Shown piece by piece: positions 21,156-21,199 of a DNA stretch of 21,199 nucleotides. The first letter of the stretch is position 1. Each line of letters opens with the position of its first letter. The stretch is from Echinostoma caproni (Eukaryota; Platyhelminthes; Trematoda; Plagiorchiida; Echinostomatidae), in NCBI GenBank assembly GCA_900618425.1, contig UZAN01049964.1, forward strand, positions 1 to 21,199. Direction: 5' to 3'. The position numbers and the translations under genes were made by a program. The notes beneath the pieces were generated by a model. The model did not search any database and had not been told where the DNA came from. It worked only from the letters and a program-made list of their open reading frames with translations.

Positions 21156-21199
21156 GGTTGCACAGGACTGGTAATGGCCACGGCCAATCGAGCGTCCAG

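Larger units (their letters stand above)
20340..21199. other. Window end, no supportable gene
   Basis: Besides the foldback and hairpins listed separately, two overlapping frames lie at 20914-21108 (plus, 64 codons, ATG) and 21083-20817 (minus, 88 codons, opening with GTG). Neither shows a recognised domain, and I cannot tell which, if either, is meaningful. The last 80 bases look different from the rest and may begin another repeat that continues beyond the window. Confidence 0.35.

Noticed and set aside
1..21199. CRISPR arrays, phage defence genes, operons or attachment sites
   Set aside because: No spaced direct repeats, no dense same-strand coding and no ribosome binding sites; the sequence is eukaryotic in character.

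Overview
The window looks like nuclear DNA of a flatworm, most likely a digenean fluke. The basis is an intron-tolerant, AT-rich, gene-sparse layout. There is one compact LicD/fukutin-related gene of the kind flukes carry. The repeats are decayed copies of RTE-type, CR1/Jockey-like and Penelope-like retroelements plus a tRNA-derived SINE. I infer the clade from the style of these families; no species can be named from the sequence alone. Nothing suggests a bacterium or virus: there are no operons, no ribosome binding sites and no dense coding.

Layout. (1) 250-1375, plus strand: the last or only coding exon of a LicD-family type II membrane protein, preceded by a clear 3' splice acceptor and followed by an AATAAA about 380 bases downstream. 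This is the only gene called with confidence. (2) 1376-2880: non-coding. (3) About 2880-3170, minus strand: a SINE whose tRNA-like head keeps a fully paired acceptor stem. (4) 3171-5984: non-coding, with a TA microsatellite at 5805-5831. (5) About 5985-7660, minus strand: a decayed RTE-type non-LTR retrotransposon. Its endonuclease half is joined directly to its reverse-transcriptase C-terminus, with the catalytic RT core deleted. A GC-richer unclassified block follows at 7680-8090. (6) 8091-12499: AT-rich and apparently non-coding. (7) Two remnants of one Penelope-like (GIY-YIG) family, at about 12500-12800 (plus) and about 17100-16800 (minus), face each other across roughly 4 kb with no recognisable gene. 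(8) 17995-20160: three independent, 5'-truncated 3' ends of CR1/Jockey-like LINEs, all on the minus strand. (9) 20340-21199: an AGCTA-rich foldback, two back-to-back hairpins and a short GGTCA repeat.

The genes do not form a pathway. The picture is one small single-exon-coding gene beside a retroelement graveyard. I did not find a convincing new functional system. The most distinctive observations are the EN-to-RT deletion junction in the RTE copy, the convergent Penelope remnants, the intact acceptor stem of the SINE, and the AGCTA foldback.
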